Of a stretch of DNA of 64,000 nucleotides, positions 63,241 to 64,000 are shown in pieces. Source of the stretch: Hydrogenophaga pseudoflava (GTDB taxonomy: Bacteria; Pseudomonadota; Gammaproteobacteria; Burkholderiales; Burkholderiaceae_C); NCBI RefSeq assembly GCF_031020795.1, contig NZ_JAVHJP010000002.1, positions 248,001 through 312,000 on the forward strand, written 5' to 3'. The first letter of the stretch is position 1. Each line of letters opens with the position of its first letter. Under the pieces are notes generated by a model, which saw nothing but the letters and a program-made list of their open reading frames with translations, was not told the DNA's origin and did no database searches. Position numbers and translations under genes: made by a program.

Positions 63241-64000
63241 TCAGAGGCGCCCGGAATTGAGGAAGGCCTGGCGCGTCACCGCGTTGAGGGCGTCGTCCAC
63301 CAGGCCATGGTCGGCCACCACCTTCAGCCGCCCCATCTCGCGCAGGCGCTCCAGCCCGCGCAGGGTCAGCGAGACGCTGCGCCCGTTGGCGGCGTTGAAC
63401 AGGAACATGGTGCCGTGCGGGCTGGCCCAGGTGAGCTGGCAGCGCAGGTCTTCGTCGCCATCGCGCAGGTCGACCCAGGTACCCACCGCCAGCGGGCGCG
63501 AATTCGATGTGGTCTCGGTCTGGCGCTGGCGCAGCCAGTCGGGGTCCATCGGTTCGGTGTCCTGGAATCCGGGCTGGCTTTCGATCCGCAGGTCGTCCAT
63601 GAACCCCGAGTCGCGAGCCTCCACCGGATGCACCCAGGTGTCTGGCAGGTCAATGCCCGCTTCGTCCTCGTCGCGTCTGGGCTTGTAGGCGGGTTCCTGC
63701 AACTCCATCAGGGCCTGAAAAAACGAGTCGGCCTGGGCGCGCGGGTAGTCGATGGAATCGAGCCCCTCGCGCAGGGTGCGCAGCAGGCCGGGGATGATCT
63801 TGACCAGCCGGGGCCGGTTGAGGCTGGCCAGTTCGTGCTGGCTCGACCACAGCAGGTCCGGCAGCACGTCCATGTAGCGCAGCGCTGGCGCGTCGCCGGG
63901 TGTGAGGCCGTCGCCGGCCTGCGCCCGGATGCGCGCCTGCGCCACCACCTGGGCCCAGGCTCCGGTGAGAAAGCGACGCACCACACCGGGTGCGCGGGCG
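63241..64000 (-). CDS. DUF1631-family protein, C-terminal part (cut by the window edge)
   Basis: At least 250 residues of the C-terminus are present. The frame stays open to the right edge, so the true start lies outside. The text includes VRRFLTGAWAQVVAQARIRAQ, DLLWSSQHELASLNRPRLVKIIPGLLRTLREGLDSI, and a final PilZ-like beta region with GTWVDLRDGDEDLRCQLTWASPHGTMFLFNAANGRSVSLTLRGL. This matches the long DUF1631 proteins of beta- and gammaproteobacteria. A role with cyclic-di-GMP is possible but inferred. Confidence 0.8.
   Translation of the reverse strand, partial: ARAPGVVRRFLTGAWAQVVAQARIRAQAGDGLTPGDAPALRYMDVLPDLLWSSQHELASLNRPRLVKIIPGLLRTLREGLDSIDYPRAQADSFFQALMELQEPAYKPRRDEDEAGIDLPDTWVHPVEARDSGFMDDLRIESQPGFQDTEPMDPDWLRQRQTETTSNSRPLAVGTWVDLRDGDEDLRCQLTWASPHGTMFLFNAANGRSVSLTLRGLERLREMGRLKVVADHGLVDDALNAVTRQAFLNSGRL

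Overview
The window looks like a stretch of chromosome from a GC-rich betaproteobacterium of the order Burkholderiales, most likely the Comamonadaceae (Hydrogenophaga/Acidovorax type). This is inferred from gene content and order: priB between rpsF and rpsR, a 6S RNA directly after zapA, a TctDE-type two-component pair, and small conserved hypotheticals of the kind seen in that family. No tRNA, rRNA, CRISPR array, prophage or insertion sequence was recognised. Coding density is very high and most genes sit in short, often 4-bp-overlapping operons.

Layout. 1-3.5 kb: a small membrane protein, a TPR protein, and a two-subunit sodium:solute symporter. 3.6-6.7 kb: the rpsF-priB-rpsR-rplI ribosomal operon, then dnaB. 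6.8-7.5 kb: an AT-richer, secreted, probably acquired orphan. 7.5-10.5 kb: phoH, a Bcp-type peroxiredoxin and a DUF498 protein, all on the minus strand. 10.6-18 kb: alaA, hom, thrC and the molybdopterin genes mobB, moeA, moaD, moaE plus an acetyltransferase. 18-24.3 kb: clpB with a sigma-32-like promoter, a Tat lipoprotein with an internal duplication, an aldehyde dehydrogenase and arsC. 24.3-29.6 kb: an AraC regulator divergent from an MFS transporter, a ThDP enzyme, and PAS/LuxR and Crp regulators.

29.6-34.6 kb (minus strand) holds the most unusual unit. Three genes appear co-transcribed: a class III nucleotidyl cyclase fused to TolB-like and TPR regions, a soluble PAP2/vanadium-haloperoxidase-fold protein with an N-terminal tandem SAGV repeat, and a subtilisin-fold protease without a signal peptide. 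All the catalytic motifs checked are intact. The operon converges on a Crp homologue with an apparently intact cAMP pocket. No published system with this composition is known to me.

34.7-37.7 kb: a SWIB-domain protein with a histone-H1-like tail, rraA-like, tauE-like, 6S RNA, zapA and a ZapB-like gene. 37.7-52.9 kb: a cobalamin riboswitch followed by about fifteen tightly packed genes for B12 uptake (btuB, btuF, btuC, btuD, plus a leaderless BtuF paralogue) and late B12 synthesis/salvage (cobB, cobU, cobO, cbiB, cobD, cobQ, cobT, cobS, cobC). The biotin synthase gene bioB is embedded in this run. Corrin-ring genes are absent from the window. 52.9-64 kb: DUF445, nth, HDOD, aminotransferase, acyltransferase, epoxide-hydrolase-like, RNase D-like, S4-domain and TctDE-like genes, then a DUF1631 gene cut by the right edge.

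All assignments are by reading motifs and remembered family features. No database search was run.
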